DNA from: an uncultured Gammaproteobacteria bacterium
Lineage (GTDB): Bacteria > Pseudomonadota > Gammaproteobacteria > Pseudomonadales > Pseudohongiellaceae
Length of the DNA: 64,000 bases
NCBI GenBank assembly: GCA_913060495.1
Contig: CAJXRP010000008.1
Coordinates: 85,751 to 149,750 of the forward strand
Direction: 5' to 3'
Numbering within the stretch: position 1 is the first letter of the stretch; every line of letters starts with the position of its first letter. The position numbers and the translations under genes are program-made. Below the pieces are notes generated by a model. The model saw only the letters and a program-made list of their open reading frames with translations. It searched no databases and was not told the DNA's origin. Below are positions 42,768-50,395 of this stretch, in pieces.

Positions 42768-43272
42768 CGGGGCCTCTTCGACCTCCGCGTTGGCGGCGTA
42801 GCTCCTTTGCGTTTAACAAGCCATTGTTGTCTTTATCAAGCTGCAGGAAATTCGCTTCCTGAAACTCTTCGAGACTAACGATGTCGTTGCCGTCTGTATC
42901 CATCTCTTGGAAGCGCGCTGCTGCCCGCTCAGTCATCTCCGCCCTGCGCTCTTCCATGCGAGCTACTTGTTCCTCGCTGGGTTCCCGTTCCGGGCGATCG
43001 GCGTTGTCACGTCCACGTCCTCTTCCTTGGGGTCCGCCTTGGGGGCGAGCGTTCAATAATTCATCGAGAGTCAGCACGCCATTCTCATCGCTATCTAGAC
43101 GAGCTAGGCCCTCGCTACTGCGTGCTTGAAATTCAGCGAAATTAACGGATCCATCTCCATCGGTATCCAGATTGGCTAGTGCTCGATTGCGGCCGGATTC
43201 GTCTTCTGCCGCAAAGGCTGAGCTAGAAAGCCCAAATATGCTCATTGCAATTACTCGTGATAATTTGTTCAT
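42733..43272 (-). CDS. Exported EF-hand calcium-binding protein
   Basis: A 179-residue protein with a signal peptide (SIFGLSSSAFAAED). Four EF-hand-like loops are visible: DTDGDGSVNFAEF, DSDENGVLTLDEL, DTDGNDIVSLEEF and DKDNNGLLNAKEL. Between them is a basic/Gly-rich segment (RPQGGPQGRGRGRD) and an Arg-rich tail. Calcium binding is the likely role. It is the first gene of the minus-strand operon with sigma, candidate anti-sigma and Spy-like genes; a GGGAG ribosome site precedes ATG 43272. Confidence 0.9.
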   Translation of the reverse strand: MNKLSRVIAMSIFGLSSSAFAAEDESGRNRALANLDTDGDGSVNFAEFQARSSEGLARLDSDENGVLTLDELLNARPQGGPQGRGRGRDNADRPEREPSEEQVARMEERRAEMTERAAARFQEMDTDGNDIVSLEEFQEANFLQLDKDNNGLLNAKELRRQRGGRRGPDGPRGDRPPRA

Positions 43273-43511
43273 GATTTCTACTCCCTGCGTGGCTCTTGCA
43301 AAAGCCGGTTAAAAGGTTAATTGCTGCAGTCAATAATCTATACGTGGCACTGAGGGAAACCCTTCGCTGTCCTGATCAAATGCTTGGGAAGTACCATTGA
43401 AGGGTAGGAAGCTGATTATTTGATTCACTAGCTATACCGTGTAAGCTAAGGAAACCGGCACAGAATCGGTACATTGCCTCGCAACTAGCCAACAATAAAT
43501 AGGTAGCAACT

Positions 43512-44438
43512 ATGAAAGGTAGCCGCACAAGTAGTAAGAATTTATTCCTAGCCACGTCATTGTTGACTGGCTGGTTTCTGTCAAGCTCGGCTCTAGCGCA
43601 GGAGTATGTGCTAGACCCAAACTGGCCGCAGCCCTTGCCTGAAGGAATTGAATGGGGCCAGGTTCCGAATGTGACGATAGATCAGGAAGGGTTTATTTAT
43701 GCCTTTCATCGTGCAGAGCCGCCGGTTCTGAAATTTTCTCCCGATGGTGAGTTGGTTGATACATTTGGAGAAGGTTTAATCGCGACATCTCATGGTTTTC
43801 GTGCTGCTCCAGACGGCACTCTCTGGGCCACGGATTTTAATCGACAGAATGGTCAGCTAGTCACGCAATTCGATACCGAGGGTAAGGTATTGCTTCGCCT
43901 CGGTGCGAGAGGGTTTGGCGGTACGTTGCCGAACACCTTCGATGGTCCGGCAGATTCGGCCGTAGCTGCCAATGGGGATATCTTCGTTGCCGACGGTCAC
44001 TGGAACAACCGTATCGTCAAGTTCAGTAAAGAAGGCAGATACCTAATGGAATGGGGCACCAAAGGCACAGGTCCAGGCGAGCTCGATATGCCCCATACGA
44101 TAGTTATCGATAGAAGAGGTCGGGTGTTGGTAGGCGATCGATCGAATCATCGCATTCAGATCTTCGATCAAGCAGGCACTTACATCACCGAGTGGGATCA
44201 GTTCGGCTGGCCTAGTGGCATGTTTATCGATCAGAACGACATACTCTATGTGGCCGACTATCAGAGCAAGCGCGGTGTAACCTATGGCAGCGCCGAGGAC
44301 GGCACCGTTATGGGCTTCATCGAGGGCTCTGAGCCGGAAGGTGTAGTGGTAGATGCTGATGGCAATGTCTACACGGGTGAAGTCACCGGTGGAGAGGGTG
44401 GCGAAGGCAGTATCATGCGTAAATTCATCAAACAGTAA
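43512..44438 (+). CDS. Exported NHL-repeat six-bladed beta-propeller (paralog B)
   Basis: A 308-residue protein with a signal peptide (cleavage near ALAQE). NHL blades include VTIDQEGFIYAFHR, LKFSPDGELVDTFGEG, SAVAANGDIFVADGHWNNRIVKFS and IVIDRRGRVLVGDRSNHRIQIFDQAG. It resembles the protein at 24837-26006 in blade order and in the ending GNVYTGEV. A periplasmic propeller, perhaps amidating-lyase-like; function not provable. A terminator lies 10 bases after the stop. Confidence 0.87.
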   Translation: MKGSRTSSKNLFLATSLLTGWFLSSSALAQEYVLDPNWPQPLPEGIEWGQVPNVTIDQEGFIYAFHRAEPPVLKFSPDGELVDTFGEGLIATSHGFRAAPDGTLWATDFNRQNGQLVTQFDTEGKVLLRLGARGFGGTLPNTFDGPADSAVAANGDIFVADGHWNNRIVKFSKEGRYLMEWGTKGTGPGELDMPHTIVIDRRGRVLVGDRSNHRIQIFDQAGTYITEWDQFGWPSGMFIDQNDILYVADYQSKRGVTYGSAEDGTVMGFIEGSEPEGVVVDADGNVYTGEVTGGEGGEGSIMRKFIKQ

Positions 44439-44447
44439 GTTCCTCGA

Positions 44448-44480
44448 GCGGGTCTTCAAATCGCAATTTGTAAGACCCGC
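44448..44480 (+). terminator. Hairpin terminator after the NHL gene
   Basis: GCGGGTCTT (44448-44456) pairs with AAGACCCGC (44472-44480), extended inward by CAAAT/ATTTG with one bulged T. There is no long U-tract directly after it. Confidence 0.65.
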
Positions 44481-44617
44481 CTCTAGATTTCTGCTAGAAT
44501 CCAGCCTCGTTTTTAACAAGTCATAGTGGGTATTCGGCAGCTCTGCTGGCGCCTCAGATCAATGAAATTATTAGTAGGTTACAAGCCTCTAGCAGTCTTA
44601 AGGGTTATGCATCGCGT

Positions 44618-46504
44618 ATGGAATTAGCTGAAGAAAACTTGAATGAACACCATCTCGACGAGAAGGAAGTGGTCGATGTAGTCGTACGCTTCGCCGGAGA
44701 TTCTGGCGATGGCATGCAGCTGACAGGAAATAATTTCACCGAAGCCACCGCGCTCTATGGGAACGATCTGTCGACTTTTCCAGACTTTCCTGCGGAAATT
44801 CGTGCGCCTGTTGGTGCAACCTTCGGCGTCTCCGCGTTTCAAATTTATTTCGGAGCCAACGATGTGACTACAGCGGGTGATGCTCTCGACGTGCTCGTTG
44901 CTATGAACCCCGCTGCTTTAATCACTAACATAGATAATTTGGTCGATGGTGGATTGCTTATCGTCGATAGTGGCGCGTTCACCGCGAAGAATTTGGCTAA
45001 GGCCAAGTATCAAGAAAATCCTTTAGAAGATGGGTCTCTAGATAGGTTTCGCGTCCTTGAGATCGATATTACGAAGCAAGTTCTGGCCGCTGTCGAAGAG
45101 TTCAATCTCGGCCACAAGACTGGAGTACGCAGTAAAAATATGTGGACTCTGGGGCTAGTGCTCTGGTTGTTCGATCGCGATCGTGCCGGAACCATTGAGA
45201 GTCTGAAGACAAAGTTTGCCAGCAAGCCGGAAATAGCGAGTGCAAATATTGCTGCATTGAACGCTGGCCACGCATACGGCGAGACGGCTGAGCTTCCTGC
45301 GGGAATACATGTCTATAAAGTGCCGAAGGCAAAAGTTTCACCCGGCACCTACCGCAATATAACGGGCACAAATGCACTGGCCTGGGGTCTTATTGCCGGA
45401 TCCGAACTTGCCAATATAGATATGCTATTTGCCTCTTACCCAATTACCCCGGCATCGAATCTATTACATGAATTAGTGCGCCATCGTGACTTCGATATCA
45501 ATACGTTTCAGGCAGAAGATGAAATCGCTGCCGTGTGTGCCGCAATAGGCGCATCATTTGCGGGCTCACTAGGTGTAACTTCGAGTGCTGGACCGGGCAT
45601 CGCTCTAAAGGCTGAGGGGATAGCGCTAGCGTGCGCAACTGAGCTGCCGCTGATAGTCGTTAACACTCAGCGCGGCGGTCCATCCACAGGTCTGCCGACT
45701 AAGACGGAGCAGTCCGACTTGAATATGGCGCTGCATGGTAGGCATGGCGATACACCGATGCCGGTTATAGCTTCTTCCACGCCTACAGATTGTTTCGACG
45801 CGGCTATTGAAGCTGTGCGTCTAGCAACGAAATACATGACGCCGGTAATGTTGCTTTCCGATGGCTATCTTGCGAACGCAGCTGAGCCCTGGAAGATTCC
45901 GGATTTTTCTGAGTTCGAACCATTCCCGGTGGAGCACTACACCAAGGCAGAGGGCTTTAAGCCTTCGATTCGTAACGAAGAAACTCATGCAAGGGTATGG
46001 GCCAAGCCTGGAACAGCAGGACTTGAGCATCGCATCGGTGGTATCGAGCGTAGTTTTGACACCGGCGACATATCCTATGACCCTGCTAATCATCAGAAGA
46101 TGACAGATCTACGCCAAGCAAAGATCGCAGGAATCGCAAATGATATTCCACTGCAAGAAGTCTGTCTCGGAAACGAAACCGGCAAGCTGGCGGTAGTTGG
46201 CTGGGGCTCTACATTCGGGGCAATACATCAGGCTGTTAAGCGAGCTCGTTCAGAGGGCTTGGATGCTTCACATATCCACGTTCGCTATATGTCTCCGCTA
46301 CCGCGAAACCTTGGAGATCTGCTTAGAGGTTTTGATGCGATTCTGGTGCCGGAGATGAACACTGGTCAATTCGTGCAGCTAATTCGTTCCGAATATTTAA
46401 TCGATGCAGAAGCCCTCAACAAAGTGGCTGGCCAACCGTTTAAAATTGGTGAAATTCTAGCGGCGATCCACGAGAAGATAGCCGCTACTGGGAGTAAGTC
46501 ATGA
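44618..46504 (+). CDS. korA: 2-oxoacid:ferredoxin oxidoreductase, fused gamma-alpha subunit
   Basis: A 628-residue protein joining the gamma domain (VVVRFAGDSGDGMQLTGNNFTEATALYG, N-terminal 210 residues) to the alpha domain (GLIAGSELANIDMLFASYPITPASNLLHEL, with EDEIAAVCAAIGASFAG and TSSAGPGIALKAEGIALACATELPLIVVNTQRGGPSTGLPTKTEQSDL). This is the KorA type of the oxygen-tolerant two-subunit enzymes that decarboxylate 2-oxoglutarate (or other 2-oxoacids) with ferredoxin as acceptor. It overlaps korB by four bases. No ferredoxin gene is adjacent. Confidence 0.93.
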   Translation: MELAEENLNEHHLDEKEVVDVVVRFAGDSGDGMQLTGNNFTEATALYGNDLSTFPDFPAEIRAPVGATFGVSAFQIYFGANDVTTAGDALDVLVAMNPAALITNIDNLVDGGLLIVDSGAFTAKNLAKAKYQENPLEDGSLDRFRVLEIDITKQVLAAVEEFNLGHKTGVRSKNMWTLGLVLWLFDRDRAGTIESLKTKFASKPEIASANIAALNAGHAYGETAELPAGIHVYKVPKAKVSPGTYRNITGTNALAWGLIAGSELANIDMLFASYPITPASNLLHELVRHRDFDINTFQAEDEIAAVCAAIGASFAGSLGVTSSAGPGIALKAEGIALACATELPLIVVNTQRGGPSTGLPTKTEQSDLNMALHGRHGDTPMPVIASSTPTDCFDAAIEAVRLATKYMTPVMLLSDGYLANAAEPWKIPDFSEFEPFPVEHYTKAEGFKPSIRNEETHARVWAKPGTAGLEHRIGGIERSFDTGDISYDPANHQKMTDLRQAKIAGIANDIPLQEVCLGNETGKLAVVGWGSTFGAIHQAVKRARSEGLDASHIHVRYMSPLPRNLGDLLRGFDAILVPEMNTGQFVQLIRSEYLIDAEALNKVAGQPFKIGEILAAIHEKIAATGSKS

Positions 46505-47499
46505 ATCAAGCGCTACCCAAACTAACCGTTAAGGACTACGCCTCCGATCAGGAAGTACGTTGGTGTCCAGGTTGTGGTGACTACGCAATCCTGAAGACTA
46601 TTCAGAAGCTAATGCCAACATTCGAGCAGCCAAAAGAGAATCAAGTGTTTATCTCCGGCATCGGTTGTTCTTCGCGTTTTCCTTATTACATGAATACTTT
46701 CGGCTTCCATACCATTCACGGCCGCGCACCGGCTGTAGCAACTGGCGTTAAGCTCGCTAATCCAGAACTGGATGTATGGGTAATTACTGGCGATGGTGAT
46801 GGTTTTAGCATTGGCGGTAATCACATGTTGCATGTGTTGCGACGCAATGTGGATCTACAAATTCTGCTTTTTAATAATGAGATTTACGGGCTTACCAAAG
46901 GCCAGTATTCCCCGACGTCGCAGACCGGTACTCGGTCTCCATCGTCGCCGACTGGATCTATCGATCTTCCACTGGCTCCCTGTGAAGTTGCGATAGGCTC
47001 GGGGGGAACATTTATAGCGCGCACTATTGATACGCAGGCGAAGCATCTCGCTGAGGTGGTGACCCGAGGTCATGATCACAGAGGCGCGTCTTTTATTGAG
47101 ATATTGCAGAACTGTCCGATCTACAACGACGGTATATTCGATCAGCTTAAGGACAAGAAGGTGGCCGCTGACTTTAAGGTCGAGCTCGTTCATGGTGAGC
47201 CCATAGTTTTTGGCAAGGAGCAAGAGCAGGGCATTCGTCTTAATCACGACAGCCTCAAGCTGGAATTAGTCGATGCGACTAGCGACGATATACTGATTCA
47301 TGACGAAACCAATAAAGTGTTGGCCACTATGCTTGCGACTATGAAGGGTCCAGATTTTCCCGTTGCTGTAGGTGTGATCTACCGTGAAGAAAAAAATTCT
47401 TATGTGGATGACTCGCAACAGCAATTGATTTCGGTGCGAGCAGCTAAGGGATCCATGGCGGAGCTTTTAACTAGTGGGCATACTTGGGAAGTTGAATAG
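46501..47499 (+). CDS. korB: 2-oxoacid:ferredoxin oxidoreductase, beta subunit
   Basis: A 332-residue thiamine-diphosphate subunit. WCPGCGDYAIL near residue 22, GIGCSSRFPYYMNTFGFHTIHGRAPAVATGVKLANP, the TPP motif GDGDGFSIGGNHMLHVLRRN, and NNEIYGLTKGQYSPTS are all characteristic. The Cys residues near the start and around GIGC would coordinate the Fe-S cluster seen in such beta subunits. It starts inside the korA stop (ATGA overlap), so the two are translated together. Confidence 0.94.
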   Translation: MNQALPKLTVKDYASDQEVRWCPGCGDYAILKTIQKLMPTFEQPKENQVFISGIGCSSRFPYYMNTFGFHTIHGRAPAVATGVKLANPELDVWVITGDGDGFSIGGNHMLHVLRRNVDLQILLFNNEIYGLTKGQYSPTSQTGTRSPSSPTGSIDLPLAPCEVAIGSGGTFIARTIDTQAKHLAEVVTRGHDHRGASFIEILQNCPIYNDGIFDQLKDKKVAADFKVELVHGEPIVFGKEQEQGIRLNHDSLKLELVDATSDDILIHDETNKVLATMLATMKGPDFPVAVGVIYREEKNSYVDDSQQQLISVRAAKGSMAELLTSGHTWEVE

Positions 47500-47575
47500 T
47501 CGCTGTGCGGGGTTTAATCTTTAGGATTCAACTACTGTAAAAAAACTGCAATAGAAACTAGGGTAAACTGGGTTT

Positions 47576-48772
47576 ATGAGTCAGCAGCGCAACAATCGAA
47601 GGCACTTTTTGCAGATGGGTTTGCAGGGTGTCGCTATGTTCGCCGCAGGTGGTCTGCTGCGTTTTCAGCAGGCCCAAGCAGCCGGTCTTGATGTCGGAGC
47701 ATTCTATTCTCTCAGCAATTTAGGCCCCCTACTTGAACCCGATGCCAACGGACTAATGTTGCCCGAAGGGTTTAAGTCACGGGTCGTTGCACGATCTGGT
47801 GAGGCCCCGGCTGGATTGCCCGGATATACCTGGCACTCGGCACCGGATGGTGGGGCTACATTCCCTGCAGACGACGGTGGCTGGGTCTACGTTTCCAATA
47901 GTGAAATGCGCAGCTTTACCGGTGGTGTCGGGGCAATCCGATTTGACGCTCAAGGCGAAGTCATGGATGCCTACCAAATTCTGAAAAACACCTCTATCAA
48001 TTGTGCGGGCGGCCCCACTCCCTGGGGAACTTGGTTGTCCTGCGAAGAGTTTGCAAGCGGGCAGGTTTACGAATGTGATCCAATGGGTGTCGAGCCATCG
48101 GTGTTGAGGCCTGCCCTTGGAACTTTTCGTCACGAAGCCGTTGCCGTGGACAGTGAAAACCAATGTCTGTACCTGACAGAAGACCTTCGCGATGGTGCCT
48201 TCTATAGATTTAGGCCTGCCAATCCTTTGCCGGACTTAAGCAGCGGTCAGTTAGAAATAGCTTCGGTGGTGGACAGGGATGGTAAATCGTTTATCGATTG
48301 GCTAGCCGTACCAGATCCTTTAGCGAAAACTGAGGCAACGCGCCTGCAGGTTCCTTCCTATACCGTTTTTAGAGGCGGAGAGGGCATCGGAATCTATGAG
48401 GGAAGAGTTTATTTCACTACGAAACACGACAATCGCGTCTGGATCTATCACACCAGCACTCAACAGCTTGAAGTGCTATACGATGTTGAGACCAGTGATA
48501 ATCCGATCTTGAGCGGCGTAGACAACGTGGTTATTACCGCAACCGGTGACATTCTCATTGCCGAGGATGGTGGTGATATGCAGATCGTGGTGTTAACCGA
48601 TGAAGGCAGTGTCGCACCGTTATTGCAGGTTATTGGTCATGATAAATCGGAAATCACCGGGCCTGCATTCGACCCTAGTTATCAGCGTTTGTATTTCAGT
48701 TCTCAGCGCGGATCATCAGGGAAAAGTAGCGGCGGTATTACCTACGAGGTTAGCCGTAGCGACGTAGTTTAG
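47576..48772 (+). CDS. PhoX/DUF839-family exported protein
   Basis: A 398-residue protein with a Tat signal (NNRRHFLQMGLQGVAMFAAGG). It matches DUF839/PhoX: GLMLPEGFKSRVVARSG, WHSAPDGGATFPADDGGWVYVSNSE, CAGGPTPWGTWLSCEE, HEAVAVDSENQCLYLTEDLRDGAFYRFRP. PhoX proteins are calcium/iron phosphatases of larger size; this is a shorter relative whose phosphatase activity is uncertain. It is followed by a bidirectional terminator. Confidence 0.85.
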   Translation: MSQQRNNRRHFLQMGLQGVAMFAAGGLLRFQQAQAAGLDVGAFYSLSNLGPLLEPDANGLMLPEGFKSRVVARSGEAPAGLPGYTWHSAPDGGATFPADDGGWVYVSNSEMRSFTGGVGAIRFDAQGEVMDAYQILKNTSINCAGGPTPWGTWLSCEEFASGQVYECDPMGVEPSVLRPALGTFRHEAVAVDSENQCLYLTEDLRDGAFYRFRPANPLPDLSSGQLEIASVVDRDGKSFIDWLAVPDPLAKTEATRLQVPSYTVFRGGEGIGIYEGRVYFTTKHDNRVWIYHTSTQQLEVLYDVETSDNPILSGVDNVVITATGDILIAEDGGDMQIVVLTDEGSVAPLLQVIGHDKSEITGPAFDPSYQRLYFSSQRGSSGKSSGGITYEVSRSDVV

Positions 48773-48793
48773 GTCTCTTTTCGACCCATAAAA

Positions 48794-48839
48794 AATCCGC
48801 CGTGTATTCACTAATAAGAGTGAACAGCTGCGGCGGATT
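48794..48839. terminator. Bidirectional terminator between PhoX-like and cupin genes
   Basis: AATCCGCCG (48794-48802) pairs with CGGCGGATT (48831-48839), with an inner TTCACT/AGTGAA stem. An A-run precedes it, giving a T-run for the minus-strand direction. The genes on either side converge. Confidence 0.8.
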
Positions 48840-48875
48840 GTTCCAAACTAACTGCAATCAGATTGCAGTCTACAA

Positions 48876-49343
48876 CTAGTCTTGTGGGACCGATGTCGTT
48901 ACCACGGGGCCCATGCCAAAGATTTGAACCACAACTTCCTCGTCCTTCGCCATGTCATAGTGATGACCATTCGGTGGCTCATAGATGAAAGTGCCAGGTC
49001 CAACTGCAGTCATGGCATCTGGGTTGTACTCATCAGACTCGGGGCCAGTGTGTACATACCAGGTGCCACTAAGGACGTTAATATAGCGCGCCTGATTGTG
49101 GTAGTGAGGTCGGCTGCCGCGACCTGGAGGCCAGGTAATCTGAATAACATAGATTCCAGATTTGCTCGGGTCGCCGTAGAGGACTGTAGTAATGCTGCCG
49201 TCCTCGGGATGCAGCTGATCAGGTGTGGCAATCATAAAGTCATGTTCATCAGGCTCGACTACCTGAGCTGACAGAGTCTGGATGGAGATGATTAACCCAG
49301 CAAACAGCATGCTAGCTAGGGTCAGTATTCTTTTAAAAGTCAT
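48876..49343 (-). CDS. Exported cupin-domain protein
   Basis: A 155-residue protein with a signal peptide (cleavage near LSAQV). The cupin fold is visible in PPGRGSRPHYHNQARYINVLSGTWYVHTG (motif 1, HxH) and FIYEPPNGHHYDMAKDEEVVVQIFGMGP (motif 2). Metal binding is likely through the HYH and later GHH residues. Small exported cupins may be dioxygenases, isomerases or binding proteins; I cannot specify. A cluster of GCTTAG half-sites lies upstream of its start. Confidence 0.85.
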   Translation of the reverse strand: MTFKRILTLASMLFAGLIISIQTLSAQVVEPDEHDFMIATPDQLHPEDGSITTVLYGDPSKSGIYVIQITWPPGRGSRPHYHNQARYINVLSGTWYVHTGPESDEYNPDAMTAVGPGTFIYEPPNGHHYDMAKDEEVVVQIFGMGPVVTTSVPQD

Positions 49344-49374
49344 TTTTATTTTCCTCGTAACTAAATAGTGGGAT

Positions 49375-49426
49375 GCTTAGCTATGTCCCTTCGAGTGTCG
49401 GTGCTTAGACCTAAGCAATTGCTTAG
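49375..49426. promoter_or_regulatory. Cluster of GCTTAG/CTAAGC operator half-sites
   Basis: Four copies of the hexamer occur in 52 bases: GCTTAG at 49375-49380, 49403-49408 and 49421-49426, and its complement CTAAGC at 49411-49416. The last two form the perfect 16-bp palindrome CTAAGCAATTGCTTAG (49411-49426). The cluster lies 32-83 bases upstream of the cupin gene and about 200 bases upstream of the gluconate-2-DH-3/GMC pair, in a divergent promoter region. Confidence 0.6.
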
Positions 49427-49630
49427 TCTGAAGCCCGAGCTGAAAAGATAACAGGTTTTGACCGTCAGGCCACATTTATTCAGGTCCAATTGCAATCGGT
49501 GGTTACTCATCGAGGCTAAGAATGAGGCCCAGAATTGGGGCCGTATACACTAAAATGGATATTTGCTACGCTCGTTCCAAGTTAGACCTGCAGCCCTGCG
49601 TGCTGTCCAGCATGATCGAGCGGAGCAACA

Positions 49631-50395
49631 ATGAATAAGAAGAACAATCGAAACGGTAGTCGAGACGGCAATAACAGCGGTCTGCTCGAAGAGACCCCTG
49701 TTAATCCTTCGCGTCGCAAGCTATTAAAGGGAGTTGGTCTCGCTGGTGCGGCTGCAGTAAGTACAATAGCAACGTCCCATGTGATCGCTGCAGATTCGAC
49801 AAGTACGAATGGCAATTCAAAAGCGATCGCTCCACGGGAGGCGCTCGAGGCATTGACGGCAGAGGAGGCAGAAACTCTTGCGGCGATATGCGACTGTTTG
49901 ATTCCCTCCGATAAAAATGGCCCGGGTGCGAGAGAGGCGCGGGCGGTTCACTACATCGATAAGTCCTTGGCGAGCCACAACAGTGGGGCGCGGCAGAATT
50001 ACAGTGTTGGCTTGAACGCTATCAACGAGTTCGCACGCAAGACGCGGGGCAAAAGCTTTCCTGAGTTGTTGCTAGACCAACAGAATTCGATTTTACTCGC
50101 TGTGCAGTCAAACAAGATTTCTGGTTTTATTCCTAACGGCAGCGGCTTCTTTAATATGCTGCGCAGTCATACGATCGACGGTACTTTTTGTGATCCCTAT
50201 TACGGTGGAAATCAAGATTTCGTTGGCTGGGACATGTTGCATTATCCCGGTATTCGTCTCGGTGTGAGTGAAGCTGATGTGGCTGCAGGGGCAAGCCTTC
50301 CGCCGAATCATCAGTCAGCCTATGACCACAGCACCTACACAAAACTAGCCGACAATTCCTCCTTGGATACTGAGGGAGGCGATGGTTATGCCTAA
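49631..50395 (+). CDS. Gluconate 2-dehydrogenase subunit 3 family protein (second copy)
   Basis: A 254-residue protein with a Tat-type signal (NPSRRKLLKGVGLAGAAAVST). The mature part has LTAEEAETLAAICDCLIPSDKNGPGA, AVHYIDKSL and the late CDPYYGGNQDFVGWDMLHYPGIRLG, the full subunit-3 signature. It overlaps the following GMC gene by 14 bases, so they are co-translated. It likely guides the flavoprotein to the Tat system. Paralog of 758-1339. Confidence 0.9.
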   Translation: MNKKNNRNGSRDGNNSGLLEETPVNPSRRKLLKGVGLAGAAAVSTIATSHVIAADSTSTNGNSKAIAPREALEALTAEEAETLAAICDCLIPSDKNGPGAREARAVHYIDKSLASHNSGARQNYSVGLNAINEFARKTRGKSFPELLLDQQNSILLAVQSNKISGFIPNGSGFFNMLRSHTIDGTFCDPYYGGNQDFVGWDMLHYPGIRLGVSEADVAAGASLPPNHQSAYDHSTYTKLADNSSLDTEGGDGYA

